DNA from: Streptomyces sp. ISL-43
GTDB lineage: Bacteria; Actinomycetota; Actinomycetes; Streptomycetales; Streptomycetaceae
NCBI RefSeq assembly: GCF_018614195.1
Contig: NZ_JAGGOT010000026.1
Location: forward strand, 1 to 57,463
Length of the DNA: 57,463 bases
Direction of reading: 5' to 3'
Every line of letters starts with the position of its first letter. Position 1 is the first letter of the stretch. Shown here in pieces: positions 50,026 through 57,463 of this stretch. Below the pieces are notes generated by a model. That model was not told the DNA's origin. It saw only the letters and a list, made by a program, of their open reading frames with translations, and ran no database searches. Made by a program: the position numbers and the translations under genes.

Positions 50026-51441
50026 CTACGGGGCCGTGGGCCGCGCCTCCCCGTACAGCCACACGTCCCAGACCTTCTTCAGGTCGCGGCCCGTCTTCTC
50101 CTGCGCGTAGGCGGTGAAATCGGCCGTGCTCACGTTCCCGTGCCGGTGATCGGCGGCCCAGCCCCGCACCAGGGCGAAGAACCGCTCGTCGCCGACCTCC
50201 TGCCGGATCCGCTGCAGGACCATCGCCCCGCGCCCGTACACCGGAGGCTCGGAGATGTCCTCGGGCCCCGGCGGGGCGGCCGGCGGGAAGGCGTCCCAGT
50301 CGGAGCCCGCCGCCGCGTCGACATCGGTGTCGCCGGCCAGGTAGGCGTCGAAGTGCTGCTGCGCGCTCGGCCCGCCGTGGTCCTCGGACCACAGCCACTC
50401 GGCGTACGTCGCGAAACCCTCGTTGAGCCACATGTCCTTCCAGGACTTCGGCGACACCGAGTCGCCGAACCACTGGTGGGCCAGCTCGTGGACGAGCAGC
50501 TCCTCGCTGCCGGGCGCCCCGGGGAAGACGGGCCGCGTCTGCGTCTCCAGCGCGTAGCCGAGGGTGCCCTCGGGCAGCACGATCGCGCCCGTCGTGGAGA
50601 AGGGGTAGGCCCCGAACCTGCCGCTGCCCCAGTCGACGATCTCCGGCAGCCGGGCGAGCACGGGCCCCGACGCCGTCGGCGCGACCGCGTTGTAGAAGGG
50701 GATCCCGGCGGGGGTCCGACCGGTCGTCACCTTGAACTTCCCCACGGCGGCGGTCGCCAGATAGCTCGCCATCGGCTCCGGGCTGTGCCAGGCGAACACG
50801 GTGCGCCCCTGCGCGTCCTGACTCCGGGAGCGCAACTCGCCGTTGGACACGGCCTCGTACCCCTTGGGCACGGTCAGCGTGATGTCGTACGTGGCCTTGT
50901 CGCTCGGGTGGTGGTTCCCGGGGAACCAGGCCATCGACCCGACGGGCTCGCCGACGCCGACCGCGCCCTCGCCGTTCGGGAGGGCGATCCAGCCCTCCTT
51001 GGAGCCGTCGGGATCCGTGACGGGCTTGGGCTTGCCCGCGTAATCGATCTCCGTACGGAAGACCTCGCCGCGCTCCAGGTCCTCGGCGGGCCGCACGGTC
51101 AGCTCGTTGCCGGTCCGGTTGAACCGGGCCCCCTTGCCCTGCACGCGCACCCGCTCGACGTCGAGGCCGGCGAGGTCGAGGTTGAAGGAGCTGAGCCCCT
51201 GCTCGGCGCGGGCGGTGATGACGGCGGTGGCGTCCAACCGCCCGCCGGCGGGGTCGTAGTCGAGGTCCAGGTCGTAGTGCTCGACCTGGTACCCGCCGTT
51301 GCCGGCCTTCGGGAAGTACGGGTCGCGCACCCCCGACGCACCCGGCCGCCCCTGCACGGTGTCACCCGTACAGCCCGTGGTGAGGGCGAGCAGGGCGACG
51401 GCGGCGGGGGCGGCGAGGCGGGAGAGCGCGCGAAGATCCAC
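50026..51441 (-). CDS. M1-family aminopeptidase lipoprotein
   Basis: A 471-residue extracellular zinc metallopeptidase. The N-terminus is a lipoprotein signal with LTTGC (Cys24). A beta-domain with YDLDLDYDPAGGRLDATAVITARA follows. The gluzincin site is ELLVHELAHQWFGDSVSPKSWKDMWLNEGFATYAEWL (HExxH-x18-E, about 316-340). It is shorter than PepN and lacks the large C-terminal domain, like other Streptomyces M1 lipoproteins. The GTG start follows TAGTCT by 7 nt (leaderless). It ends 41 bases from the convergent GNAT gene. Confidence 0.93.
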   Translation of the reverse strand: MDLRALSRLAAPAAVALLALTTGCTGDTVQGRPGASGVRDPYFPKAGNGGYQVEHYDLDLDYDPAGGRLDATAVITARAEQGLSSFNLDLAGLDVERVRVQGKGARFNRTGNELTVRPAEDLERGEVFRTEIDYAGKPKPVTDPDGSKEGWIALPNGEGAVGVGEPVGSMAWFPGNHHPSDKATYDITLTVPKGYEAVSNGELRSRSQDAQGRTVFAWHSPEPMASYLATAAVGKFKVTTGRTPAGIPFYNAVAPTASGPVLARLPEIVDWGSGRFGAYPFSTTGAIVLPEGTLGYALETQTRPVFPGAPGSEELLVHELAHQWFGDSVSPKSWKDMWLNEGFATYAEWLWSEDHGGPSAQQHFDAYLAGDTDVDAAAGSDWDAFPPAAPPGPEDISEPPVYGRGAMVLQRIRQEVGDERFFALVRGWAADHRHGNVSTADFTAYAQEKTGRDLKKVWDVWLYGEARPTAP

Positions 51442-51505
51442 GGGCTCGAGACTATTCGAGGCGCACCGCGCCCCGGGGACGCGGAACGCGACGCGTCATG
51501 GGGGG

Positions 51506-52063
51506 CTACTTGTCGAGGGCGTCCACGCCGGCCTTCGCGAACTTCTCGTCCAGCTCACCGCTCGGGGCGCCCGCCACGCCGATGCCCGCCACCGGGGCGC
51601 CCTTGGCCTGGACGGGGGTGCCGCCGCCGAGGAAGAGGGTGCCGGGGATGTCCTTCAGGTTCGGGGTCTGCGCCAGGCGGCCCGCGAGCACCGAGGTCGG
51701 GGCGTTCCAGGACACGGCGGTGTAGGCCTTGCGCTGCGCCGACTCGTAGGACTGCGGGCCCGCGCCGTCGCCGCGCAGGGTGACGATGGTGTTGCCGTTG
51801 CGGTCGACGACCGCGACGGTCACCTTCTGGTTCTCCTTCTCGGCGGCCTCCAGCGCGGCCTGGGCGGCGCGGGTGGCGGCGTCGATGGTGAGGTGGGTGG
51901 AGGTGGTGAAGTTCCCGTCGTTGTCCTTCTTGGCCGCGGCGGCGGCCGGGGCGGCGGCCGGGGCGGTCGCCGGGGCCGCGGTGGCGGTGACCGCGCCGAA
52001 GGTCCCGGCGCCGAGCGCGACGGCGAGGGCGGTACCGGTGAGAACGCGGGTGCGGGTGTTCAT
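51506..52063 (-). CDS. hbpS: Secreted haem-binding protein HbpS
   Basis: A 185-residue exported protein of the GlcG/HbpS family. The signal peptide (about 1-27, MNTRTRVLTGTALAVALGAG) is followed by an Ala/Pro-rich linker and the fold THLTIDAATRAAQAALEAAEKENQKVTVAVVDRNGNTIVTLRGDGA, ESAQRKAYTAVSWNAPTSVLAGRLA and GGGTPVQAKGAPVAGIGVAGAPSGELDEKFAKAG. HbpS binds haem outside the cell and, under iron or peroxide stress, signals to the kinase SenS. The ATG at 52063 has aggag. It lies divergent from senS-senR, as in the S. reticuli system. Confidence 0.93.
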   Translation of the reverse strand: MNTRTRVLTGTALAVALGAGTFGAVTATAAPATAPAAAPAAAAAKKDNDGNFTTSTHLTIDAATRAAQAALEAAEKENQKVTVAVVDRNGNTIVTLRGDGAGPQSYESAQRKAYTAVSWNAPTSVLAGRLAQTPNLKDIPGTLFLGGGTPVQAKGAPVAGIGVAGAPSGELDEKFAKAGVDALDK

Positions 52064-52271
52064 GTCTGCTCCTGGAACGTGGTCGGCGCGGCGGCTGTCT
52101 GCCGTGTTCCCACCCTCTCCCCGCCACCCCCGCCCACCCGTCCCCGTACCGGCTCCCAACGGCCACCGCACCGGTTGACCCCAGGGTCAACCGATCGGCT
52201 GATGCACCCCGCCTCCGAGGGCGGCTTACCTGTTCACGACCACCCCCACGGGACCGCGGCCGCGGGCGACC

Positions 52272-52295
52272 GGGGCTCCGCCCGGGCGGAGCCCC
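52272..52295. promoter_or_regulatory. 24-bp perfect palindrome between hbpS and senS
   Basis: ggggctccgc-ccgg-gcggagcccc is fully self-complementary. It lies in the 334-base divergent region and may be an operator or a stem in the senS leader, or an end of the adjacent repeat. Confidence 0.5.
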
Positions 52296-52304
52296 GGGCC
52301 CACG

Positions 52305-52357
52305 GGTCCGGGCGAAGCCCGGGGAACGGTGGAAGGGTGGGGAGGGGACGGCCCCGC
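52305..52357 (+). repeat. Dispersed intergenic repeat, copy 3
   Basis: ggtccgggcgaagcccgggg followed by aacggtggaagggtggggag and gggacggccccgc. It matches copies 1 and 2 closely. Here it lies upstream of senS, in a divergent promoter and not after a gene end. Confidence 0.8.
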
Positions 52358-52397
52358 GCAGCGGTACCCACACGCACCACCGAACCAGGAGCACCCC

Positions 52398-53594
52398 GTG
52401 ACCCCCGTGACCCCCACGAGCCCCCCGCCCGAGAGGGACACCCGCACGCTCTCCACGGTCATGCACACCGCGTTCTTCCTGCTCCTCGGCGCCTCCGTGG
52501 CCCGCTTCCTCCTCCGCCACCCCGGCGAACCCCGCACCCCGTGGATCATCGCCCTCAGCATCACCCTCGCCCTGCTCTACGTACTCGGCCCCGCCCTCGG
52601 CACCGCCGCCCCCACCCTGCGCCGGCTCCTCTGGCTCGGCCTCGTCGTCGCCGTCTGGGTGGTCCTCGTCGTCCTCGCGCCGAGCTTCGCCTGGTGCGCC
52701 GTGCCGCTCTTCTACACCGCCCTGCGCACCCTCCCGCCCCGCGCCGCGATCGTCCTCGTCGCCCTCCTGACGGTGTTCGTCGTCGCGGCGCAGCTCAAGC
52801 TCTCCCAGGCCGCGGGCTCCGAGCCCTTCGACCCCAACCTCCTCCTCGCCCCGCCCGCCGTCGCCGCCCTCGCCACCGCCGTCTTCGTCCACATGGAGCG
52901 CCAGGCCACCACCCAGCGCACCCTGATCGACGACCTGATCCGCACCCGCAGGGAACTCGCCGCCACCGAACGCCGCGCGGGCACCCTCGCCGAACGGCAG
53001 CGACTGTCCATGGAGATCCACGACACCCTGGCCCAGCACCTGTCCAGCCAGCAGATGCTGCTCCAGGCCGCCGACCGCACCTGGGACACCGACCCGGCCA
53101 CCGCCCGCACGCACGTCCGTACCGCCACCGACATCACCGCGCGCGGCCTCGCCGAGGCCCGCCGCCTGGTCCACGACCTCGCGCCGCCCGAACTCGCCGG
53201 CGGCGCCGGCCTCCCGGACGCCCTGCGCGCACTGGACGCCGGCCCCGACATCGAGGTCCGCTTCCACCTGGAGGGCGCCCCCGTGCCGCTCCCCGACCGC
53301 GCCGAGTCGGCTCTGCTGCGCATCGCCCAGGGCGCGCTGGCGAACGTACGGGAGCACGCGGGCGCACGTACCGCCGCCCTCACCCTCAGCTTCCTCGGCG
53401 ACCAGGTCGTCCTGGACGTCGCGGACGACGGCCACGGCTTCACCGAGGCCCGCTCCGCCGCCCCGGAACGGGGCCACGGCCTGCCCGCGATGCGCGCCCG
53501 CGTCCGCCAGCTCGGCGGCACCCTGACCATCGAATCCACCGCGGGCGAGGGCACGGTCCTCTCGGCGTCGATCCCCCTGGAGCCCACACCATGA
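52398..53594 (+). CDS. senS: Sensor histidine kinase SenS
   Basis: A 398-residue kinase of the HisKA_3 (NarL-partner) class. The first 170 residues hold about five membrane helices (for example MHTAFFLLLGASVARFL, WLGLVVAVWVVLVVLA). The dimerisation helix carries the phospho-His208 in SMEIHDTLAQHLSSQQ. The ATPase part has LLRIAQGALANVREHAGA (N box) and LDVADDGHGF (D/G1 box). It partners HbpS and SenR in redox and haem sensing. The GTG at 52398 has gga-g 7 nt upstream. Its stop overlaps senR (ATGA). Confidence 0.92.
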   Translation: MTPVTPTSPPPERDTRTLSTVMHTAFFLLLGASVARFLLRHPGEPRTPWIIALSITLALLYVLGPALGTAAPTLRRLLWLGLVVAVWVVLVVLAPSFAWCAVPLFYTALRTLPPRAAIVLVALLTVFVVAAQLKLSQAAGSEPFDPNLLLAPPAVAALATAVFVHMERQATTQRTLIDDLIRTRRELAATERRAGTLAERQRLSMEIHDTLAQHLSSQQMLLQAADRTWDTDPATARTHVRTATDITARGLAEARRLVHDLAPPELAGGAGLPDALRALDAGPDIEVRFHLEGAPVPLPDRAESALLRIAQGALANVREHAGARTAALTLSFLGDQVVLDVADDGHGFTEARSAAPERGHGLPAMRARVRQLGGTLTIESTAGEGTVLSASIPLEPTP

Positions 53595-54211
53595 CGACGA
53601 TCCTCCTGTGCGACGACCACGTGGTGGTCCGCGCCGGCCTGCTGGCCCTGCTCGGCAGCGAGCCGGACATCGAGGTACTCGGCGAGGCCGGCAGCGGCGA
53701 GGAGGCGGTCGCGCTCGCGGCCAAACTCCGCCCCGACGTCGTCCTGATGGACCTCCAGCTCGGCGAAGGCATCGACGGCGTCGAGGCCACCCGCCGCATC
53801 ACCGCCGCCCCGCACCCCCCGCACGTACTGGTCCTGACCACGTACGACACCGACGCGGACATCACCCGGGCCATCGGCGCGGGCGCCACCGGCTACCTCC
53901 TCAAGGCGGAACGACCCGAGGAGCTGTTCGCCGCGATCCACTCGGCGGCGCAGGGCCGCACCACGCTGTCCGCGCCGGTGGCCAGCCGCGTCATGGCCCA
54001 CATGCGCGGCACCCGGCCCACCCTGACGGACCGTGAGCTCGACATCCTCGGCCAGCTGGCCCGCGGCCTCGGCAACCGCGACATCGCCCGCGCGCTGTTC
54101 ATCAGCGAGGCCACCGTCAAGACCCACCTGGGCCGCATCTACGACAAGCTCGGCGTCGACACCCGCGCGGGCGCGGTCGCGGTGGCCAAGGAGCAGCGCC
54201 TCCTCCCCTGA
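53591..54211 (+). CDS. senR: Response regulator SenR (NarL/LuxR type)
   Basis: A 206-residue regulator. The receiver domain has ILLCDDHVVVRAGLLALL, phospho-Asp54 in DVVLMDLQLGEG and Lys in YLLKAERPEEL. The LuxR-type HTH is LTDRELDILGQLARGLGNRDIARALFISEATVKTHLGRIYDKLG. It is coupled to senS by an ATGA overlap and should activate hbpS and oxidative-stress genes. Confidence 0.94.
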   Translation: MTTILLCDDHVVVRAGLLALLGSEPDIEVLGEAGSGEEAVALAAKLRPDVVLMDLQLGEGIDGVEATRRITAAPHPPHVLVLTTYDTDADITRAIGAGATGYLLKAERPEELFAAIHSAAQGRTTLSAPVASRVMAHMRGTRPTLTDRELDILGQLARGLGNRDIARALFISEATVKTHLGRIYDKLGVDTRAGAVAVAKEQRLLP

Positions 54212-54416
54212 CCGGGGCGGGCGGGCGCGCGGGCGCGCAGGCGGCAGCCCCAGGACCGCCGACACCCGCCCCCACCCCCGTACATCGTCCATCCGTACGA
54301 GATCGCGGTCGTACACCGCGCCGATCCGCCGGCGACCCCGGCACGGAAAGCTCGTCAGTGCCCGGACCGCCCCGAGCCGGCCCGGGCGTCACCAGCCGTG
54401 TCGAGAGGAATCCGCC

Positions 54417-55028
54417 ATGCCGACCACCGAATTCGCCCCGGAACGCCGCCGCATGCTCACCATGCTGGGCACCGGTGCCGCCGTCGCCGGGCTCGGCGCG
54501 TTCGTCACCGCGACGCCCGCCAACGCCGCGTCCGAGGACTACGAGCTCGCCGCCTCCGCCTGCGGGACCGGTACGGCCGAGGACGAGCTGGCCATCCGAC
54601 GCCTGCTGGAGACCTACCTCTTCGCCGTCGACACCAAGGACAAGACGGTCTTCCGGACCCTCTTCACCGACGACGCCGTCCTGACCGTGATGGCCCACCC
54701 CGACGGCACCGCCGGCATCGTCAAGACCGGCATCGAGGCGGTCGTCGCCAACCTCGACGGCGCCGCGGCCTGGGGCTACTCCACCCACGTCACCGCCAAC
54801 GCCTACATCTGCGCGACCAGCCGGACGACCGCGACGGGCGACAGCCACGCCACCGCCCAGCTCGTCTACCCGGCCACCGCGACCGCTCCGGAGACCGTCG
54901 TCGTGCGCGGCATCCGCTACCGCGACGAGTACGTGAAGACCGCGGGCGTCTGGAAGATCCGCAAGCGCGTCTTCTCCCCGACCTGGCAGTACAACGGCGC
55001 CTCCGTCCAGATCACCTACCCCAACTGA
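54417..55028 (+). CDS. Tat-exported SnoaL/NTF2-like protein
   Basis: A 203-residue protein with a twin-arginine signal (ERRRMLTMLGTGAAVAGLGAFVTATPANA). The mature part is a SnoaL_4-type alpha+beta barrel: EDELAIRRLLETYLFAVDTKDKTVFRTLFTDDAVLTVMAHPDG, WGYSTHVTANAYICA, AQLVYPATATAPETVVVRGIRYRDEYVKTAGVWKIRKRVFSPTWQY. Proteins of this shape often bind small hydrophobic or polyketide-like molecules or act as isomerases. The role here is unknown. The start has agagga. It follows senSR after 205 bases with no terminator recognised. Confidence 0.87.
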   Translation: MPTTEFAPERRRMLTMLGTGAAVAGLGAFVTATPANAASEDYELAASACGTGTAEDELAIRRLLETYLFAVDTKDKTVFRTLFTDDAVLTVMAHPDGTAGIVKTGIEAVVANLDGAAAWGYSTHVTANAYICATSRTTATGDSHATAQLVYPATATAPETVVVRGIRYRDEYVKTAGVWKIRKRVFSPTWQYNGASVQITYPN

Positions 55029-55084
55029 CCTGCCCGGACCGAGCACCCGAGCCGGCCTACACGGATCGGCCTACACGGACCGGC

Positions 55085-55732
55085 CTACACGGAACGGCCC
55101 TGGCCCAGCGCGATGAGCCCCCGGTCGACCGCCGCCCGCGCGGCCGCCGTACGGTTCTCCACCCCGAGCTTCTCGTAGACGTGCACCAGGTGGGTCTTGA
55201 CCGTCGTCCCGCTGATGAACAGGGCCGAGCCGATCTCCCGGTTGGAGCGGCCCGTCGCGATCAGCTCCAGGATCTCCGTCTCCCGGGCCGTCAGCGCCGC
55301 CTTCGGCGCCCGGTAGCGGTTCATCAGCCGCGAGACCACCGAGGGCGACAGCGCCGACTCGCCCGCCGCGACCGTCCGCAGCGACTGGAACAGCTGGTCG
55401 GGCGGGGACCCCTTCAGCAGGTACCCCGCCACGCCCGCCTCCACCGCCCGCACGACGTACGCGTCGGACTCGTAGCTCGTCAGCACGACCACCCGGGGCG
55501 GTGCGGGCAGGCGGCCGATCCGCCGGGTCGTCTCCACCCCGCACATCCCGGCGCCCAGCCGGATGTCCATCAGGACCAGGTCCGGGGCCAGTTCGCGGAC
55601 CAGCCGCAGCGCCGTGGCCCCGTCCGGCGCCTCCCCGCACACCTCGAAGTCGGGGCAGCCCGACAGCAGGGCCCGCAGCCCCGCGCGTACCACCGGGTGG
55701 TCGTCCACCAGCAGGATCCGCGTACGCGTCAT
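55085..55732 (-). CDS. LuxR-type response regulator
   Basis: A 215-residue NarL-family regulator. The receiver has ILLVDDHPVVRAGLRALL, phospho-Asp56 in LVLMDIRLGAG, and GYLLKGSPPDQLFQ. The HTH reads LTARETEILELIATGRSNREIGSALFISGTTVKTHLVHVYEKLGV. It starts with an ATGA overlap after its kinase and is thus a coupled pair. It resembles SenR in architecture but is a separate system. Target genes are unknown. Confidence 0.94.
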   Translation of the reverse strand: MTRTRILLVDDHPVVRAGLRALLSGCPDFEVCGEAPDGATALRLVRELAPDLVLMDIRLGAGMCGVETTRRIGRLPAPPRVVVLTSYESDAYVVRAVEAGVAGYLLKGSPPDQLFQSLRTVAAGESALSPSVVSRLMNRYRAPKAALTARETEILELIATGRSNREIGSALFISGTTVKTHLVHVYEKLGVENRTAAARAAVDRGLIALGQGRSV

Positions 55733-56403
55733 GCCGGGTCCCGGACCGGCAGCCGGACCGACACCACGGTGCCCCCGCCCGGCGTGCTCTCCACCACGGC
55801 CCTGCCCCCCAGGTGGCCGACCCGCCGCCGCAGCAGCCGCAACCCGTCCCCACGCCGAGGCCCGCTCATCACGTCGGCCTCGTCGAACCCCACGCCGTCG
55901 TCCCACACGTCCACGCTCAGCACGTACGGCTGATAGGTGAGGGTCACCACCGCGGCCGAGGCCCGCGCGTGCCTCCGTACGTTGGCCAGCGCGCCCTGGG
56001 CCGCCCGCAGGGCCGCGCCCTCCACGGCCGCCTCCAGCGGCCGGGGCTCCCCCTCCAGCCGGAACCGGGCACCCCGCGTCTGCGCGCACAGCCGGCGCAC
56101 GGCCTCCGGCAGCGAGCTGCCGTCCAGCTCGGGCGGAGCCAGGTCGTGGATGAGCCGGCGGGCCTCCTCCAGGTTCTCGCGCGCCGCCGCCGCGGCCTGC
56201 CGGACCAGCTGCCGGGCCCGCACCGGCTCCCGGGTCCACTGCTGATCGGCCGCGTCGAGCAGCATGTGCATGCTGGTCAGCCCTTGTGCCACCGTGTCGT
56301 GCAGCTCGGCGGCGAGCCGGGTTCTCTCCTGGAGCACCCCGGCCGCCAACGCCTCGCGCCGTCCCCCCGCTCCTGCCACGACGGTCCCCATCCCCTCTGC
56401 CAT
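55729..56403 (-). CDS. Soluble NarL-type histidine kinase lacking a sensor domain
   Basis: A 224-residue kinase core. The dimerisation helix begins at residue 18 with ALAAGVLQERTRLAAELHDTVAQGLTSMHMLLDAADQQW (phospho-His35). Then come LRAAQGALANVRRHARA (N box), VDVWDDGVGFDEADV (D/G1) and GLRLLRRRVGHLGGRAVVESTPGGG. Kinases of this class normally have an N-terminal membrane or GAF sensor of 150 residues or more. Here only about 17 residues precede the helix. No such sensor is seen in any frame in the 380 bases upstream, so it either senses through a partner or has lost its front. The stop overlaps the regulator start (ATGA). Confidence 0.88.
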   Translation of the reverse strand: MAEGMGTVVAGAGGRREALAAGVLQERTRLAAELHDTVAQGLTSMHMLLDAADQQWTREPVRARQLVRQAAAAARENLEEARRLIHDLAPPELDGSSLPEAVRRLCAQTRGARFRLEGEPRPLEAAVEGAALRAAQGALANVRRHARASAAVVTLTYQPYVLSVDVWDDGVGFDEADVMSGPRRGDGLRLLRRRVGHLGGRAVVESTPGGGTVVSVRLPVRDPA

Positions 56404-56783
56404 GACCCGCCGGACCCCCCGGACGCGCCGAGCTTAAGTCGGCCCCCTCCGCCCAGGCGAGAGCCGCCGACGCCCCGCCACCCACGGCAGACCCTCACGG
56501 CCGAGCCTCCGGGGCCCGTTCCCGGACGCCTTGACGAACCGCCCGCACGCCCACCGGCAACCCCACCGCGACGCACCCGCCTCCCCTCGATTTCCGCAGG
56601 TGAGCCGCCTCCCGAAGCCGCCACACGCGACCGCCCGCCACGGACGGCGGCCGGGTGTGGCGGGGAGTGCCCCCTCCGGGTGAATCGAACGAGGACGCGA
56701 CCCGGGGACGATCAGGAACTCTGATTCGCGGACCGGGCACCGGGCGGTGAGCGGACGGGCGGGGGCGTGACACCATCGGATAC
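56404..56783. other. Intergenic region between the kinase and the next gene
   Basis: No gene is supported. It is very GC-rich up to about 56690, then has an AT-richer stretch around 56710-56735 (atcaggaactctgattcg, an imperfect palindrome). This is the likely promoter zone of the rightward gene. It may also contain remains of a lost sensor domain, but I cannot recognise any. Confidence 0.5.
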
Positions 56784-57287
56784 GTGCTCGACATCGGCTA
56801 CTCCCTCTCCCGGCGCTTCCCCGACCCCCCGCAGACCGACTACCGCTCGGCGGACGTCCACTCGCTGCGTCACGACCTGTTCTGCGGGGACGTCTACCTC
56901 GCCGACACCAACGCGGACCGGGAAGTGTCCACAGCCTGGGGATGGGTACCCGTACTGGACTTCGCCTGGGCGCTGTGCGACATCGTCGAGCAGCTCGACC
57001 AGGACCCGCGCGGCAGCCGCGCCGCCAACCGCCAGCACGCCGAACTCGACTTCACCGAGTCCTCCGACCGCATGCTCTTCGAACGCCGCTTCGGCTGGGT
57101 CGACATCGAGGCCGACTGGATGCCGCCGGAGGAGGACCCGCTGACCTTCAGCCACCGCCTGCTGCGCCGCGAAGCCCGCGACTTCCTGCACGACGTGATC
57201 GCGGACCTCACCGACATGCACGACGGCCTGGCCGACAACCCCACCATCTGGACCCTCCAGTCCCGCTTCCCCCGAGTCCCGGCCTAA
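56784..57287 (+). CDS. Conserved hypothetical protein
   Basis: A 167-residue acidic protein. It reads MLDIGYSLSRRFPDPPQTDYRSADVHSLRHDLFCGDVYLADT, VPVLDFAWALCDIVEQLDQDPRGS, QHAELDFTESSDRMLFERRFGWVDIEADWMPPEE and ends with a helix AADLTDMHDGL-like region. The alternation of strands and aromatic residues suggests a compact alpha/beta protein. I recall similar Streptomyces proteins of unknown function only. The GTG is preceded by CACCAT at 7 nt without a ribosome site. It stands alone at the right end. Confidence 0.78.
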   Translation: MLDIGYSLSRRFPDPPQTDYRSADVHSLRHDLFCGDVYLADTNADREVSTAWGWVPVLDFAWALCDIVEQLDQDPRGSRAANRQHAELDFTESSDRMLFERRFGWVDIEADWMPPEEDPLTFSHRLLRREARDFLHDVIADLTDMHDGLADNPTIWTLQSRFPRVPA

Positions 57288-57365
57288 CCCCTGGCCGGGG
57301 ATCAACCAGCCCCAGCCCAGCCCGCTCCGGGCGCAGACCCCGGGGCGAAGCCCAGGCCCCCTTTC

Positions 57366-57463
57366 CAGCCCGCCCGCCGCTTGAAGCCCCCGGACCGAGC
57401 CCGCTCCCAGCCCGCCCGCCGCTTGAAGCCCGGGTCCGGACCGAGCCCGCTTCCAGCCCGTCC
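57366..57463. repeat. Tandem repeat of about 42-46 bp
   Basis: Units start at 57366 (cagcccgcccgccgcttgaa..., 42 bp), 57408 (46 bp) and 57454 (cut by the window edge). Each ends with ggaccgagcccgct. The inner word cccgccgcttgaagccc resembles the gcgcttgaggac word beside dispersed repeat copy 1. Confidence 0.75.

Overview
The window looks like a stretch of Streptomyces core chromosome with a few young insertions. Genes are very GC-rich with G/C-biased third codon positions. There are many GTG starts, a BldA-type TTA codon in a transferred regulator, HrcA-type CIRCE operators on a lone groEL, DasR-like operators at N-acetylglucosamine genes, and CdgB, TerD, HbpS-SenS-SenR and LAXTG-anchored surface proteins. 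All of these are typical of that genus. From memory, the order nagA, nagK, sugar-binding protein, otsB, otsA, gpgS, thrC, cold shock, groEL, murQ, rpiR matches the S. coelicolor chromosome around SCO4280-SCO4310. That comparison was not run.

Left part (1-13700). An IS110-family transposase is cut by the window edge. It is followed by a LAHTG sortase substrate, a peroxiredoxin-like/GNAT operon divergent from a TetR regulator across two palindromic operators, and a HAD phosphatase. A roughly 2.75 kb islet then sits in the 5' end of the XPB helicase gene. A 16-codon stump of the helicase, with its own promoter and ribosome binding site, lies at the left end. A diverged replacement promoter and start, fused to the intact helicase, lies at the right end. 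The islet carries two small coupled genes, a divergent XRE regulator and a PD-(D/E)XK nuclease. It has no recognisable integrase. A shortened GT87-type membrane protein, a small conserved protein and a HelD/HelR-type ATPase follow.

Middle (13700-33200). Amino-sugar and housekeeping genes include cutC, an HD hydrolase, a Cmx-type exporter, DUF4031, and an rpiR-murQ-PTS EIIBC operon for N-acetylmuramate. An accessory scar (20.9-25.2 kb) contains a lipase fragment cut by an IS5-family remnant, a double GNAT protein, the tail of an Scr1-type regulator with a DUF397 partner, and a truncated secreted repeat protein. Then come an AGCS symporter, haloalkane dehalogenase, NmrA/TetR pair, a secreted protein, a stand-alone TrpF, groEL with two CIRCE elements and a cold-shock gene.

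Right part (33200-57463). cysO and thrC form an operon behind a SAM-I riboswitch. It is divergent from gpgS, which is followed by otsA and otsB (glucosylglycerate and trehalose synthesis). A sugar-binding lipoprotein is divergent from nagK-nagA, each with a DasR-like operator, followed by a PfkB kinase. Next are a CBM35-type membrane protein, the diguanylate cyclase CdgB with a Crp-like site, a flavin reductase, arfB, terD, a GNAT protein, an M1 peptidase lipoprotein, hbpS-senS-senR, a Tat-exported SnoaL-like protein, a second LuxR-type two-component pair whose kinase lacks a sensor domain, and a conserved hypothetical protein. A roughly 52-bp intergenic repeat occurs three times, and many genes show a TANNNT box 6-7 nt before the start codon, suggesting leaderless mRNAs.
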